A stretch of DNA of 64,000 nt. It comes from Liolophura sinensis. Lineage: Eukaryota; Mollusca; Polyplacophora; Chitonida; Chitonidae. Both the position numbers and the translations under genes were made by a program. Positions within the stretch are counted from its first letter, which is position 1. Every line of letters starts with the position of its first letter. The notes beneath the pieces are model-generated. The model was not told where the DNA came from, searched no databases, and saw only the letters and a list, made by a program, of their open reading frames with translations. Below, in pieces: positions 37,257 to 49,782 of the stretch. The stretch is taken from positions 71,640,028 to 71,704,027 of the forward strand of contig NC_088295.1 of assembly GCF_032854445.1 (NCBI RefSeq), in the 5' to 3' direction.

Positions 37257-40200
37257 TTATTTCGTCTTCTGTGGAAAGCAGCAAAATAGTTTCTTGATTG
37301 CTGCTCTCAGTTTCTTCTTCAGAGAAGTCTTGTGTTCAGTTTCTGTTAAAAGTAAACAAATAGATATTTAGTTTTAGTACACTCCAGTCAAACGTACATA
37401 TACATAAAGACGCACATCTGCCCCTGAGACTAAGTAATTCCTGTTTTAACTATTTGCTACACTGTACAAGGGTACCAGCTGGCATGTAAACCGATCAAAG
37501 AAAACTTACCACCGGTTGTCTTTTTGTCGGTGATGTCATTTTCGTCCTTCCCAGATATCCCTGTACTGGCGATGTTGTCCTGCAGATTTACAATGTACAT
37601 TAGGTATTTCTTGGTGAAATAATGAACCACAAAGATATTAGCACTTAACAATGAGTTCACTTCAGCTTTACAATAGTTTCCCTCGGATCGTGAAATCATC
37701 AATTCGATTTGGACACTTGGCCTGTTTACATAGCATATAATCATGGTGAAATCTTGGTAATCCATTCATTATTTTTTCGACAGCATTCGTCCTACCAATT
37801 GGTGGCAGCTCACCTGCAGGAATCGAACCTTTAGCTGAGCTGAATCCATGTTTTTTGTTCCTGAAGATAGTTGCTTCACAGGCAGGCGAAATTCACCCAA
37901 GGCTTGATTGTAGATAGTCCTTAATAAGGCGTCACAACAGTCGACTGAAAGCAGAAAGATTCAAACATTATTACATGCTGATTTGAACCTTGGTGGCATT
38001 ATCAGTCACAGATACTTTAGCTTTAGTTATTTTCTCTGTCACATATTGTAGTTTGTTTCTTAAATGGCAGATTTTATTGAAAGAAGGGTGGGAGAGAAAT
38101 ACCTGACCAACGGTACTTGAGACAAAAATCCCAACTGCCAGACAAATCTAAAAGCTATCATAACCCGACCTAACTACCCCCACCCCATACCCCCCTCCAC
38201 ACCTCACCATCTAGCGTACCTTCCAGACTGGTGTGGGTGCGGAAATGTGTGGGAGCGGCCAATTCCTGCAGAAGATATTCCTTATCTCGTTTAACACAGA
38301 TGTCGGTTGTCACCAAGCACTTCTTGTCTCTCTACAAGAGCAATCATGCCTCAATAAAACATTTCATTCTCATTTAATGACACAGCAAACAAATGATTTT
38401 GGAGCAAGGAGGTGTTTTGGTCAAAACTTAACCTGTTTGCTTTACTCTTAAACCTCACCAATTTCATAATAAGTCAGGTATATGTGTACCGCTAACCCCG
38501 AGTCATAACCCACAAACGAATACATGACTAAGGGAATTGACTACCTGTAAGCCATCGATACGGTCCATGTCCATCCTCGATATTAGCCCTCTGGCATGAG
38601 ATCTAATGCAAGGTTCTCCTACAACGTCAAAAAAAAGACAATGGTAACGTCTTTATCCTTTAATAGGGTAAATGTTGAAATAATCTAACCCAATGTATGC
38701 ATAAGAGAAAACTAAGATCTCTAAACCATTATGGCAAGCTGCTTCTATAACACTCAACAGAGCTTGTTCGTCGAATAACAGGTATAGCAAGAAAAAGATC
38801 TATTTAGATGCTTAAGTTTACAGATAGGGAAATGTATGCTATGTAATATTTGGCGAATTACATAAGAAATCTTACCCTACATTGTGAACGCCATTTATCA
38901 CGCAGAGCTACGTGTAACATTATGTCACATTATGTTTAAATATACACAACATACCATACAATGTAAAATGAAGCAATAGACAACACTGTGTTACATGGAA
39001 CATTGTGAAACAATGTTATACATGAAGCAACAGTGGAACATTGGAATCTACAGAAGTGTCAGATTTACTTTCTGTTTAAAAAATTCACTTACTTTCGGGA
39101 TGTTTTAAAGTCTTCGACCATTCCTCTGTATAACCTGGACCATTGGTCTCTGTACCGCTTTGGGTCTGTTCCAAATACTGAAATGATCATCAGTATGGTA
39201 AACACTATTGGTCACCATATCAAGAGGGCCTCATTATCCAGATGTTAAATATTCATTGGATTACATTATTATTATTATAGTCTGACATTCATAGTTTAGC
39301 AAAAATAAAATGCATTCAAATGTTAATATGTGCCTTACGAACCATGCTGACTGGATTCTAATGCCGTCACAAATTTATTCTCATAAACATTTGTGTACAG
39401 CAATATCGATACGGGCCATATAATGTACACGTCAGAACGCAGAGGCGTGGCTCTCCGCGCTTAATTGTCAGAAAGTAAAATATAAAACTAAAGAAAACAA
39501 ATAATTACTTTATCAAGAATATTTTTTCAAAGTTGTGTCTGCATAATGATCATTCATTATTCCAAGTTAAAAAGGTTCAAAAGAAGGAAATAATAAAAAC
39601 GTTGATCAAACCTATATGTGTAAACGTTGTATAGGGAAACCTATTTACCTTTGGTGTGGATACTGGGAAATTGAGCGGTTTTTGGAGAAAAAAAGTCGCC
39701 CAGAAGCCTAAAAAGATTAATATACAGTTTAAACATAGATTGCTTAATTTTAATTCTCGTTACATGAAGTTTTAGAGTTAAATTTTGTCACATGTGAGTG
39801 TCTGTCACATGAAGAAACTATTGTCGATACGTCTTTATTTTTGTTCTAATTAACTCCTTGTTAGTGGATTGAAAAAAAAAACATTACATTGGATTATTAT
39901 ATACCTTTGTTTTTCTTTGCTTTGTATTTCTCTGCTAGGTCAAAACTATAGAAAATCTCCTTGACCCAGAAGTTGTCCAGATTAGCCTGAAATCAGATAA
40001 ACCAATGATATACAGATTCATCTCATCTATGACAAAACGTTTTAAAGTCCGTTATAACGGATCTACAATGATTTACATCATCTGATATATTTCATTGATT
40101 TATTTATTTATTTCATTGTTGTTTTACGCCGTACTCAAGAATATTTCACTTATACGATGGCGGCCAGCATTATGGTGGGTGGAAATCGGGCAGAGCCCGG

Positions 40201-41741
40201 GGGAAACCCACGACCATCCGCAGGATGCAGACAGACCTTCCCACGTACGGCCGGAGAGGAAGACAGCATGAGCTGGACTTGAACTCACAGCGACCGCATT
40301 GGTGAGAGACTGCTAAGTCATCACGCTGCGCTAGCGCGCTAACCAACTAAGCCATGGAGGCCCTATTTCATTGAGTCGAGGCACTCTAAAGAGAAGTTAA
40401 ATAGAGTTGAAGTGCACCACCTGCGCTGTACTTACCCGCTCTGCAATGCTTTTGTCGCCTTCAGGGAAGAAGCTGATCGGCAGAATGCCACGTGGAGAGA
40501 ACACGCGGCCCTCAATGTGTGCGGGAAATACGTCCCCCTTCACGGTAACCCCGGCCAGACTGGCCAGCTCCTCGATGGTGATGTACCTTCTGTAGGGTAG
40601 ATGTTTTTCTACGGACAGGAGCTGCGGACAGATGGACACCACCATTCATTTATGCCAGTAGAGAAAGAACTGCGGACAGAAATATTACGAAGATAGAAGG
40701 TTATTGGTAAGTTGCTCATGTGAATGGACTACATCTATATATATGTCTAAAAACAGATACTTATTTCATAAGCGCTTAACACCGTAATCAAGACAGCATT
40801 TGCATTCACATACCTTGTCTGGGATAGCCATGTTCCCCTGCTCAAATCTATCACTTTCAATTCCACTTTTCTCACCATACGCTAAAATCATAGACGAAAA
40901 AATACTTGAACATTTACATATAAAAAAAAACAAACGAATAGCCCAACCTGTTCAACCCATTCTCTCCAAACGCACAGAAATTTTTGACACAAGTTCTGCT
41001 CTCCTACATGTATACATGATGTATATTGAAAATATTTTTATATAGTGGCTATTTACGCCCACCTTTTGGTATATAGTCTTTGCATAATAATATTCTAAAT
41101 AAAGATGTCATGGGGTGTCCACTAAATATATTTGAATGTAAATTTGTTGTTTTTATCCAAACACATGCATTTAATCTGAATTATAATAATATATATGAAT
41201 ATAATAAAATTATGAATAAATATGATCAAAGTCCAGGTTAAACACATTTGTTGGCTGAAAAGACCAAATTCTAGTGCAAATATATCTGTTAAACATGTGT
41301 TACATCCTTATTTATAACATTATTACCCAGACAATATGTACCAACAGGGAGTCCCAAATACCCACCATACAAAATTTGTTCGAGTGTCTTTTTCTCTTAA
41401 GGATAATGAAGACCACATTTACAACTAACTTTTTTCACTCTTTCATCTCAACTTTATGTAATTCTTATGTTGTTTACCAACAGAAAGTATTGATTTAGAA
41501 AGATCTCACCGTGAATTAAGATTAAGTTGTATATTTCAAAAAACAGTGACTTTAAACAAGTAATTCATGGTTTCTATAATATAATCAAGAGGTTAACCCA
41601 AACGCATAGGTTTGTCATTTACTTCTGCAAATGACAGGAACATTTTACTAAACAATGAATAAATGTATTCAAACTGACGTTAGACTTACTGCCAACATTT
41701 CTGATGAAACCATCAAATTGGATATTCATATTTTTAAACAT
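37257..41741 (-). CDS. Unrecognised 334-residue protein, 11 coding exons
   Basis: Exons, in transcript order: 41741-41690, 40881-40814, 40621-40436, 39986-39905, 39707-39649, 39177-39093, 38618-38545, 38331-38220, 37944-37814, 37579-37510, 37342-37257. Every acceptor ends in AG after a pyrimidine or T-rich tract, every donor starts GT (mostly gtaagt), and all ten junction phases agree without a stop. The protein has no signal peptide or membrane segment. Recognisable stretches include VFSPRGILPISFFPEGDK, GFWATFFLQKPLNFPVST and DKKCLVTTDICVKRDKEYLL. The C-terminus is basic with a double Cys (LRAAIKKLFCCFPQKTK), which could favour lipid-linked membrane contact. I do not recognise the family. 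The stop codon is followed at once by an aataaattaaa poly(A)-like signal. The start ATG is the first in its exon, and the frame upstream closes at 42020-42022. Confidence 0.9.
40099..40363 (-). mobile_element. Full-length SINE family A with 11-bp target duplication, intronic
   Basis: This is the best copy in the window. On the minus strand it starts ggcctccatggcttagttgg (A box), passes gcgcgctagcgcagcg and the B-box-like gttcaagtcc, then the body, the tail motif cttgagtacggcgtaaaaca and AAATAAATAAATA. The perfect repeat tatttcattga flanks it (40088-40098 and 40364-40374). It lies in the third intron of the 11-exon gene, in sense orientation. Head plus body plus tail fits a tRNA-derived SINE. 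V-SINE/RUDI-like or Meta-SINE families of molluscs are candidates, not verified. Confidence 0.95.
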
Positions 41742-41836
41742 CCTGCCTGAAAATGAAACAGATTACGCTGATTAGTTATAGCTAAAGGTACATTACTGTG
41801 TCAACATCTTTAATTATATGTCACAACAGCTACAAT

Positions 41837-41860
41837 GAGATATGAGATATCTCATATCTC
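41837..41860. other. 24-bp perfect palindrome
   Basis: The half-site gagatatgagat is followed directly by its reverse complement. It lies between the first coding exon and the upstream 5' exon of the 11-exon gene, 96 bases upstream of the coding exon's acceptor. Confidence 0.9.
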
Positions 41861-41937
41861 GGCACATGTCTATCCACAACATGTATATACAATATATTTA
41901 CTCACACCTTTGCTATACCAGCGAAGCCTGAACTTAC

Positions 41938-42060
41938 CAACTATGCGAATTCTGTGCACAATTCTTTTCACCCAGCTGCGGTAACCATCTCCAACAAACG
42001 TATTGCTGCTACATAATGTTTACGTCATAATAGACATGACGTCATCAGGAATTTCGGACC
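41938..42060 (-). other. Probable 5' UTR exon of the 11-exon gene
   Basis: A strong donor gttg|gtaagttcag ends at 41938. The frame that would join the first coding exon is open back to TAA at 42020-42022 but has no ATG, so translation most likely starts in the next exon. The start of this exon is inferred from the TATA-like box at 42085-42090. Confidence 0.6.
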
Positions 42061-42090
42061 AACAGAATAAATGACGTCATAACGTTTATA
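42021..42090 (-). promoter_or_regulatory. Candidate promoter: TATA-like box and two perfect CRE sites
   Basis: On the minus strand TATAAA lies at 42085-42090. Perfect TGACGTCA palindromes lie at 42072-42079 and 42037-42044, and a near match (tacgtca) at 42021-42027. TGACGTCA is the established CREB/ATF target. Two of the sites would lie at or just downstream of a start set by this TATA, which is unusual. Confidence 0.6.
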
Positions 42091-42472
42091 TCCCGCTGTA
42101 TGCTTTTGGCTAATACTGAATGTATGTAAAGTCTTTAAATATATCAGTCCATAATTTAGCGTACCGAAAGTGTACCTCCCCCATCGACATTCAGATATAT
42201 CCATACATTCATGTCAATATAGCGGTTAATACCTTACTTTTGATTCCTCATAATACACTATCCTCTTATCCATTTATACCCATAAACCCTGGCAGAGCCC
42301 TACGTCTATGCAATGTATTTTTACATTCATGCATTTACATTTCCGACCAAACACTACCATTCCATCCCTTCCCACCATCTTCAGATCGGCCTACACGTCA
42401 TTTAGTTTATCAGACATCCATCGCACTCCACAAATTTGGTAAAGTCTTATATCTCATCAAAAACTGACTTAC

Positions 42473-42490
42473 CCACAAGCACGTCTTCAT
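42473..42490 (-). other. Possible alternative first exon
   Basis: A short frame MKTCLW ends in a strong donor (tgtgg|gtaagtcag). It lies just downstream, in the gene's direction, of another CRE cluster, so it may belong to an upstream promoter. It does not join the known exons in frame by an obvious acceptor, so it may be non-coding. Confidence 0.4.
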
Positions 42491-42545
42491 GTAAAGAACG
42501 TCGTCAGAACGTTTGGCTTTGTAACCAAGCAAAAGCGATGACGCT

Positions 42546-42590
42546 CACGTCATAGTGTGTTGACGTTGATGTCATTAAGTATTGACGTCA
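42546..42590 (-). promoter_or_regulatory. Second CRE cluster
   Basis: A perfect TGACGTCA at 42583-42590, the half-site pair tgacgttgatgtca at 42561-42574 and a cacgtca at 42546-42552 lie within 45 bases, about 60 to 110 bases upstream of the alternative exon. Confidence 0.55.
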
Positions 42591-42599
42591 TGATTCATA

Positions 42600-44479
42600 G
42601 AATATCTTAAAAGGCAGAAATTCATGAACTACCCCCTTTACCGGTTTCCTGTTTCAATAAAACTTAAAAGTAAAACTTTCATTATCTTGTTAATAATAAT
42701 TAAGCTCGAAAATACAAATTATTATTTATAACCAATCGGAAAGGAGTGGTTATTTTGTACGGCCTGTAAGATTCCGTCGAGTTAAATATGGGCTGTAATT
42801 TCTACCACCAGAAATCAAAATTATCAATGAAATAGATGACACACGTTTTAGGGAAATCGGTTCATTTTTATTGACACAAGAGACTAAAAAAAGCAGGTAG
42901 CGTCGATGAAATGCAAGAGATCCTCTGTTTTTCCCTCCCTTTTCTCTATCTCAGTGTCTTCTTTGCATAGCTGCTTTGCCCATGTATGAGGTGCAAACGA
43001 CTTGCCGTTAATTTGCTCCTAGCCGTGATTGGAGTCCCTGTGGTTAGTATGTAGAATGTTCAGGTAATGATCCACTGGGTACTGGATATCAAAAAGCCTA
43101 TTAGAAACTTAGCTTTATGAGGTTAACTATATGGGAACGTCTTACGGCATATCAACTGTTTGTGTTTTGTTTTGTCATAAGAGTGGCACAATTTATAATT
43201 CCCAAAATATAAATACTCATATCGGCTAATGTTGTATAGTAACATGCTAGGATCCGACAATCCAAACGAGCGTCAGTTTATTCATGTCTGCAGTTTCCAG
43301 GTGATACTTGAATTTGAGTATATTTGAAGTATATTTAGATTTAGCTGAAATTGTGTCATGATGAGGTCCCTAAAGGTCTGAAAGAGAACTGTCCTCTCTG
43401 GATCGATTAGAAAGATTTTGGTAGTTACTTGATCATTTGGATCACACACTTGTCTGTCTGTCTGCCAATGAGGACACAATGAGTAGGAAGAGTACACGGT
43501 ATGGGATTCTTGTCAGAGTGACTGTTGATCGACATGTTCCAGTTTGATCACTAATTCTATTCACAGGTAACATGGCGGAATGAACCCTTCCACCTGACGA
43601 TCATCTGCTCTAGTCCCTGTCTGCGAAGAACAATGTGTTTGTCAACAACAAATAGAAAACAAAGATGTTTAGAACAGGAGTGAAAATTAACCAAAGCAGC
43701 AAGAGATAAAAGTCCCTGATAAAAGCTTGGATGACCGACATACTTATATTACTTTGATAGCATGTCACAAAAGATCCCTTGCAACTAGATAGGAAATCGT
43801 CCCACTTCGGTGCAGAAGTGAGGTAAAACTTACTTGAATACGCAGTAAAATTACTGAAGAACATGTGTGTGAAAATTTGGAGGGATGCGATTTATACTTT
43901 TGTTTTATCCAAAGGCAGATTTTGCTATTTTAAGGCGTTTTCCTAAAGGAATTCCCTTAATAACAAATATATGAGTTAATGAACAAAAATTATTTCCGCA
44001 TTTTTGGTGTCTACTTAGGGAGTAGTAAGCCATATCGAAGAATCTTTTTGATTCACACAATAATATTAATAATATAAGTCGAAAAAAAAATTAAATAACA
44101 ACTCCCGGGAAGCGCTTGCGTCATTTCGTACACGATCTGTCACTGTGTGCAGGTTGGCAATCGAGATGAGCGGCAGGGGATTTCCTGTGTAGTTCCAAGG
44201 CGCCCTTTGACTAAGCCACCAACATCTACTTTTTGTCGCAGATAGAAAGTAAATGACAATGCCATTTCTTCAAAATATTAGGTATTTTTGCGTTATTACA
44301 GATTGACAGCAGTATCGGGTATTTTTTTCAAGAGGTAAAAGTTACAACCTTTTTATTAATCCCACCCCAGCATTGTAAGTTAAGAGAATGTTTAAAAAAT
44401 AACAATAACGACAGGTTTACAAGCAAGCCTAGAGCTGTGAAAAGGGTCTCACAAGGCACGAAGGTCTTTGTTGAGTGAG
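42600..44479. other. No gene seen
   Basis: An 84-codon minus frame at 43610-43864 with a hydrophobic run has no splice or family support. No repeat recognised. Confidence 0.35.
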
Positions 44480-44622
44480 TGAGTGCTTGGACTTTAACGT
44501 CGCACTTAACAATTTTTCAGTCATATGACGATGGAAGAGTCCTTAGAGTGCGTGTAATGTGCCTCGTTGTTGCAAGACGGACTTCCACTGCTTTCTATTT
44601 AGTAGTGTTTGTTGAGCCTGTC
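44480..44622 (-). repeat. SINE family D fragment
   Basis: It contains ctttaacgtcgcacttaaca, agagtgcgtgtaatgtgcct and gcaagacggacttccactgc, which match the reverse complement of the body of the 5406-5714 element. It also holds a tcatatgacgatgg-agagtc tail block shared with the family at 1-262. Confidence 0.75.
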
Positions 44623-44889
44623 ACTTAAAACTGTATTATAAGTACCTCTTTTAGCCAAGATTCCTCTTTTATCATCACTGATCCTATTAAACACTTTAAG
44701 AATTCGTCATAAGTAACAGGTGCTAGAAACTGAAGAAAGCGCTAACCACAACGAAACAAGAACACATTGATATAAATGTCATTAATGCACTTCACTTTGC
44801 CTATGATAATTATACAGCACTAGTTATTTTTCTGACAAGCTCCAAAGTTCATATTCTTTTCCAAAGCTCGAAACAGATTTCACTTAACA

Positions 44890-45005
44890 TATCTAAGGGC
44901 CTAACCCAGCCCTTCTTAGTGTCCGATTACCGGACGCTGCCGTTCCCTCAAAGTGCCCCTTTTGCGGGAACGTCCCTTCGCCAAAGGGGTGAAAGCAATG
45001 GATCC
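44890..45005. other. GC-rich island with nested hairpins
   Basis: Short inverted repeats lie close together: gtccg/cggac around attac, cgttccc/gggaacg and ccccttt/aaagggg. The surroundings are AT-rich. It lies about 400 bases beyond the end of the piggyBac remnant and could be its terminal region. Confidence 0.45.
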
Positions 45006-45398
45006 CTTTCAACTTCAGTTGTTTAGATTTCAAGTTTACTCATAAAATTTACTCATATTTAATGTTGGATCCAGAATCAAGAATCAGGTGACCACCTGCC
45101 CTGAGATCTTGGTGTGAGAAAAATATTTTTTTATGGTAAGGTAGCTTAAAATGGTTTAAAAGAACCAGAAAACACACATTTTTGTAAGAGTACATGTATG
45201 TGGATATATATTACGACCATATCATACATGATACAATGGGCGTTACGCAACGGATTCGGCTATTGAGTCTGTATACCATGTATAATACACGGAGCATACG
45301 TCGCTCAGCAAAGACAATAAAGAAGGAGAACGGATAGTAATGTTGATGCTTGGTTGCCTTTATTATCAAGTAACAACCCTGTTTGTGCAGTTATGAGG

Positions 45399-46350
45399 TC
45401 AGACATGGCAATGAAGGCTGTCAAAGAAACATTTTGCTACAGGGTAGATTTTGCTTTCAGTTAGGCAAATGTTATCTGTTTTCTGAAAATAAGCAGTCTG
45501 AAATAATTTGTGATAGTTCAAAAAGCAATTACTGGTCTTGTTGAGGCAAAGGTGTACGTCACACTTGATGCATTTCACGTAACTGAAAATTCCCGGAGGA
45601 CACAAAGCGTATCTCTGACGAGCTTCATCCCATGATGGAAAATGATTTACGTTGTCGAACCGAACATCATCGGTGACTCGCACGCATGGCTTCTTTCTAG
45701 GAGTTGGCTGACTTGCAAGAACAGCAATTTCCTCGAAGGTAAGCCTCCCTCGCGATCTTGGTTTCCCTTTCCCAGCAGATGTCAATGCGTTGTAACAGGG
45801 TGCTTGAAATAGCCGCAGCGGAAGGATCTCTTTCTTGTCTGTTTCTTCCTGAATGTTGTAACGATTGTAGAGAAACCAGGCATTCACCAACGCCATTGTA
45901 ACAGTATGCCACCAAATGTACAGATGTCACTTACGAGACTTCATGCAGTACTTGTATAAGGTACAGCACATATTTAGCAGGTCGATTCCACCCATGAATA
46001 AATTGTAGCGTGTGATGATCGCAGGTTGGGAGATAACTACATGCTGTTTAAGGTTCTTGTCCCACCTCTTAGCCTGGACAACTGGATCCATGCACTCCTA
46101 CATATGAGGAGGCGAGACTGACAATTTTGTTGTCCTTCCATCTTACACAAACAATGTTTGTGTTTTCCTCAGTTTTATAAGCAGAATATGCACATTCATA
46201 ATTCATGTTTTTGTCATTCGGAAGCACACAGTTTTTGACACGATTTATATTCTAATCGTACCTATGTACCATATCTGCTTCTTTTTCAGTTTCTCAATTA
46301 GTGGCACTTGTGGAAGTATAGTACTGGAGATCATTGGGAAAATACGATCA
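45399..46350 (-). pseudogene. piggyBac transposase (PGBD-like) remnant, C-terminal part
   Basis: Reading the minus strand from 46350 I see the piggyBac order in broken frames: IEKLKKKQIWYIGTIR, NRVKNCVLPNDKNM, NIVCVRWKDNKIVSLASSYV, RYNLFMGGIDLLNMC, then MALVNAWFLYNRYN. The last, intact frame (45399-45896, 165 codons) ends with a cysteine-rich segment, YVKCIKCDVHLCLNKTSNC plus a later FLNYH, typical of the C-terminal zinc-binding part of PGBD proteins. Breaks: TGA at 45927-45929 where relatives have Trp, a frame change near 46085-46100 and further shifts near 46250-46310. The N-terminal half is not recognisable. It encoded a cut-and-paste transposase with TTAA targets and is now inactive. Confidence 0.88.
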
Positions 46351-49300
46351 GAAACTGGTCTAAGGGAACGTATAAAAATTCAAAATTAGTACGTTGTGGA
46401 ATGAAGGATTAGGCCTCTCTTGCTTGTATTAATGAAAATCAGTCAACGGCCTTTTTTTCACGACAGTTTTTTGCATGATAATTTCCGACAGTAGTTGTGG
46501 CGGGAATGGGACTTACGTTTACCTATTTCGAAGATTCTTATATTAGTTGACAAATGACACACATATGTTGGCATTCATCCTTTGATTCCAGTAGTGAGAC
46601 ATTGTGATCAGCGCACAACACTGATGTAGATTTGAACGGATCTGCTTAGAGAATACTTTATCAAAAATCAGGAAAGGAGAGTTGCTAAGCTGGAATAGTT
46701 TTCCCCGAACATTTCTGCGCACAAAGAACAAGATGAAAAATGATAGGCTTGAACACATGGAGGGAAGCGTCACCATCTCAGCAAAGGTAGATCGACACGG
46801 CGTTGTGTCGCCCAGTACTCACATTTTGTGACGTCCCAAGGGGCACATTGAAAAGGCTATTAAATAGACATAATTCAAACTTAACTGTGTGAGGCTAAAT
46901 TTATTTGACTGCTCATTTATTTACGACTGCTATCTCTTGAGGTATTAGACATTAGCCTTTTTCTACATCGGTTTTATTTATTAACCGATTAAGATTTATT
47001 ACATAAGTCACTTCTCTCACGCCAGACTAGTCAGGCTCCATGTTTTAGTGAATACAGTTGATCTAGCTCCTTTTTGTTACTAACATCACTTGGAAACAGT
47101 ACAGAAGCCTACTAACAGCTTATGAGACAGTATGGCAACATTTCCTGCTCAAAAGTTATTATATTAGTAAGAGCAAATTGTCCTTTGTCAAGTTCTTTAA
47201 CAAATGTAAGACAGCTGCCAATCAAACCAAAAAATAAAACCATATCTCATGTTATTGTACGCAGTTAGCAAGTTTTCTTTCCAGAGGCCCAGGCCTTTTA
47301 GTTCAGCCACTGCGACTAATCCTCTCATTCTGAACCGTTAACCGCCATTAACCCTTAACTCTTCAAACACTCACAATGTATGTTACATGAAACAATTGTA
47401 GTACACTCAACAAGTATTGTGCAAGTTACTCAAACCCAAAACAATTCAGGAAAATTCAGCACATCATGAGGGATAGTTATTTATATTAAATAGGTTTATA
47501 TTATTCAAAACAAAAACATTCTTGTTCTCGAAAATGACAGTCATTTGTCCAAATAAGTGTGTGATGGAATGCTAACGTGCTAGAAAAAACGTGCAGTATC
47601 TCGCTTCTTGGTGTAAATAAGTTTATGAATGAGATTACAGATGTAAAGAACACAAACGACGCCAAGTTGCATGCAATAATCACACTCGTGTTGGAAAATG
47701 AAGCTACACGGTATGTGCGATAGATAACAAGTGGAAAAAGTTTTAATTCTTGTGCCCACCTCCAGTTAAACAATCTCATTTCGTCACTGGAATAAAGGAT
47801 AAGACATTGGTGCATAAATAGGATATTTACCGATATGTGTTGTATATAACCGTTGGAAAACTTTATGGTTGGACTACACGTATCTATCCCGACAATGACC
47901 ACTCCCCAGTTATAACTTTACAACTGTATGCTATATACACAGTAAATTAATTAATTTATAAGTAATCCAAACCTAACAGCTGGTGGCTAATTGCTACATG
48001 TACCAAACAAGCCAAAAGAAAAGGTGAGAAAGGTGAGAATATCTCCCCGTCATCCAGTTCCTAGATTTTTTGTTACTCTGAGTATTGACAGTCAACAATG
48101 ATTGGCTCACTTCACTCCACTCTGCTAAATGATCCGTTCAACTATGTTTTTTACAAAGCAAGTTGAGACAAGTATATTACGTTTTTAGGAAGTAATCTCC
48201 GTTCTGAAGAGCTTTCAGCACGCTGTGAACTCGCCAGCCTACTTCAGTCCCCTGCACGTAACTGGTGGAAATGAAATGGTCAAGAGGTATCCAGATAACA
48301 GAGATGCTACGATTTCCCAGAAAGTAAACAACTTCAACCAAAACAGCCTGACGATGAGATCTTGGTGTCATATGAGTTCAAAAGCCTGTTGTCTCGCGGC
48401 AGTCTATTACTCAAACCACTTAAGATCGATCAATGTCTTAAAGATAGTTAGGTGGAGTATATGTGATCAATGCAAAAAAACTGACTTGAAAGCCGAAGTA
48501 ATGTTGAGGCTTAGCGTGTACGCTTTGGGATTATATACACGAGCTTTCAACAATTCATTGCACAAAATGCACATAAACCTAAATTTTATTCATTTACAGC
48601 TCTGTGAATGCGATGAAAAGTTCTGAAATCCATTATTTCAAACCGTTTTGCATAATAATCTCCAAAAACACTGTGATCTGGATAAGATCAGTGACATTCT
48701 TGACAAGAATAGAAAAAATTCAAAAGAAGTCGAAGTTTTTTTATTTTCCTTTGTAAAAATTAGCGAACGAGAAATATTTCTTCACAAACATTGCTCGTGT
48801 AAATATGAAAACAGCCTTTTCTCAGCATAATTTATTTGTATATGTCGAATGATATTTCTCTATTCTTCACTATCCATTGTAACAAGCATGATTTATCTTG
48901 TACTAAACAAAGCGGATAAACTGAAGAGAGAAACTGATTTCCCTGTCCGATTTGGTGTCAAATCAAACAAATCTGATCCATTTGCGTGTGTCAACGCATC
49001 TCTTAAGAATATTGTAATAAGACAAATGTCTACTTTCGCGAGACAACATGAGAGCCAATCAGTGAACGCCTCCACTGTTCATGTATGTCTGGTGTGACCA
49101 CTTGGCTGAGATGCGGCAGATAACGTTTACCTTTCATTTCGCAAACGTCTGGTATGAGACTTGGTAATGATACACTTCGAGAAACCACCAACCTAAAACC
49201 CAGCGAAAAACCCAGTCTTGTGCATAAGACTATTACATAATTATCTAGTGATTTGCGAACGGCTATTGTAAGCCCCCCCCCCCCCTTCCTTTTTTGGGGA

Positions 49301-49778
49301 ATCTAGGTATTTATTTATAGTATTGAGTACTTCAGTTCGGTGAGAGCATCTAAAGAACCGACATGAAACTTTACAGTTCTGGTTTAGGTTGTGTGCAAAG
49401 CGCATGCAAACGAGGTGATAATAGTTGAGGTGATAATTTGCCCCACGGCTTTCTTCCGTGAAGAACATAGCGGTAAACGGAGGTCTGGTCATTTGGTGGA
49501 ATCGACAGCACATCTGTTCAATTGACTCAACCCTCTTACGCTCGATTTTATGTTACTGAGTTCCACACATTATCGCCCAATGCAATGGATATTCTTAAAG
49601 ACAATAAAATAGACACAATTCAAACTTTGGTGTGAAAATGAGATTGTCGGATGACTGATGCAGAAGCTTTGGTTTCTATCGTTTATGCCTTATAAAAAAA
49701 ATTCAAGGGCAGGTGTGTTTTTCCACAATCATCGCCTGTAACAATTCGACTACTGCTGCAGTCAAAATAACAAACAGC
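46351..49778. other. No gene supported
   Basis: The 46543-46776 minus frame may be a further decayed part of the piggyBac element, but I cannot show it. A short block near 46845-46900 (attaaatagacataattcaaa) resembles one at 49600-49640 (aataaaatagacacaattca) and may be a small repeat. A C run stands near 49276. Nothing else is recognised. Confidence 0.35.
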
Positions 49779-49782
49779 ATAT

